In this document: positions 5,424-5,866 of the stretch, one piece after another | How positions within the stretch are numbered: position 1 is the first letter of the stretch | Layout: each line of letters begins with the position of its first letter | NCBI GenBank assembly: GCA_014730235.1 | Contig: WJIO01000146.1 | Span: forward strand, 1-5,866 | Direction: 5' to 3' | Length of the DNA: 5,866 nucleotides | From: Candidatus Poribacteria bacterium | Lineage (GTDB): Bacteria; Poribacteria; DTPJ01; WJIO01 | Translations under genes and position numbers: made by a program | The notes under the pieces: model-generated | The model's database searches: none | Told to the model about the DNA's origin: nothing | The model's input: the letters and a program-made list of their open reading frames with translations, nothing else

Positions 5424-5866
5424 TCAGTCCTGAGACGAACAACGAAAACCGAAGTCGTTGCGCGTGTGCGTCGGAGAGTTGGCCTTGCGGTCCGCGGCCC
5501 GAAGGAAGCCCGGAGGGTAGTACCAACCACCGCCCCGCAAGACGCGAGATGATCCGGAATCCGGACCCTCAGGGTTATTTAACGGCGAACTTGAATAATA
5601 GCTGCCGCTGTACCAGTCCGAGCACCACTCCCAGACGTTCCCTGCCATGTCATACAATCCGTATCCGTTTGGAGGGTAGCTGCCAACCGGCGATGTATAT
5701 TCATAACCATCATCATCATACCTGCCAGTATAATAATTTGCCCGGTATACGCCGCCCTCATCAGGGGCTTCATCACCCCAGGGGTAACGCTTGCCTACAA
5801 GACCACCCCGGGCGGCTTTTTCCCATTCTGCCTCGGTGGGAAGTCGCTTTCCCGCCCATTCAGCAT
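5424..5866 (-). CDS. DGR target protein: FGE-sulfatase/C-type-lectin-fold protein, C-terminal part (5' partial)
   Basis: The frame is open from the window edge at 5866 to a TGA at 5424-5426, giving the last 146 residues. Sequence pieces typical of the FGE-sulfatase (SUMF1) family are present in order: [29 protein letters not shown], a [20 protein letters not shown] block, DWYSGSYY, then RVLRGGGW and the terminal GFRCSSQ. True formylglycine-generating enzymes have a pair of active-site cysteines in the segment after RGG; here that segment ([14 protein letters not shown]) has none, so an enzyme role is unlikely. DGRs commonly use this C-type-lectin-like fold as a binding scaffold, with the variable residues displayed near the C-terminus, exactly where VR lies. 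It is probably a surface or secreted ligand-binding protein, but its N-terminus is outside the window, so localisation cannot be read. Confidence 0.9.
   Translation of the reverse strand, partial: AEWAGKRLPTEAEWEKAARGGLVGKRYPWGDEAPDEGGVYRANYYTGRYDDDGYEYTSPVGSYPPNGYGLYDMAGNVWEWCSDWYSGSYYSSSPLNNPEGPDSGSSRVLRGGGWYYPPGFLRAADRKANSPTHTRNDFGFRCSSQD
5431..5495 (-). repeat. DGR variable repeat (VR) in the target gene
   Basis: This is the segment that can be aligned to the surviving TR (4706-4770). Eight of ten template AAC/AAT codons are changed here, giving D, K, A, S, H, R, D and F in place of Asn, while the framework codons CGC, CCG, ACG and ACG and the end block are kept. The 21-nt invariant block is 5431-5451, ending 5 nt before the target stop. 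VR almost certainly extends 5' to about 5550, over the WYYPPGFL codons, but the matching part of the TR has been deleted, so that limit cannot be read directly. Confidence 0.92.

Noticed and set aside
5579-5776. - strand open frame of 65 codons overlapping the target gene in another frame
   Set aside because: The FGE-sulfatase motifs run without a break through this interval in the target frame, so this is a shadow.

Overview
The window looks like a piece of a bacterial genome from an uncultivated, Gram-negative-type lineage. The strongest clue is the C-terminus of the large secreted protein (NFPNPFNPETW..., then RAAYWDGRNE and SGVYFYT). This is a Por/FlgD-like C-terminal module of the sort I associate with Candidatus Poribacteria and related candidate phyla. 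The phylum call is an inference from sequence flavour only. No RNA gene or other marker in the window fixes it.

Layout. One long gene on the + strand (2-2854, 5' end outside the window) encodes a modular secreted protein with a lectin-like N-terminus, cohesin-like beta domains around a dockerin, and a C-terminal sorting or anchoring module. It converges on a set of - strand genes, and a strong inverted repeat (2906-2939) sits between the two. In - strand transcription order the genes are: the end of a formylglycine-generating-enzyme-fold (FGE-sulfatase) protein, 5866-5424; an Avd-type four-helix-bundle protein, 5345-4998; a truncated reverse transcriptase, from 5001; an AbrB-type antitoxin, 4424-4098; a PIN/VapC toxin, 4111-3701; and a CsgG/LpoB-like lipoprotein with a TPR-like tail, 3624-2953.

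The central result is a diversity-generating retroelement (DGR) that has lost its engine. The target gene carries a variable repeat (VR, 5431-5495 and probably further 5'). A matching template-repeat remnant (TR, 4706-4770) lies downstream of avd. Over 65 aligned bases they differ at 12 positions, and 11 of these are adenines in the TR coding strand, which is the mark of mutagenic retrohoming. The RT gene keeps only about its first 78 codons and then runs in frame straight into the TR. Everything from RT motif 1/2 through the catalytic YxDD, together with the 5' half of the TR, is gone. The probable ancestral order was target-avd-RT-TR, collapsed by one internal deletion.

Downstream of the TR, the - strand RNA can form a nested fold. 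A 13-bp duplex pairs the TR end with bases about 145 nt downstream and encloses two further inverted repeats. This suggests the template/spacer RNA of the DGR is partly preserved. The toxin-antitoxin pair next to it has its own consensus promoter (TTGACA-17-TATAAT) and is probably transcribed independently.
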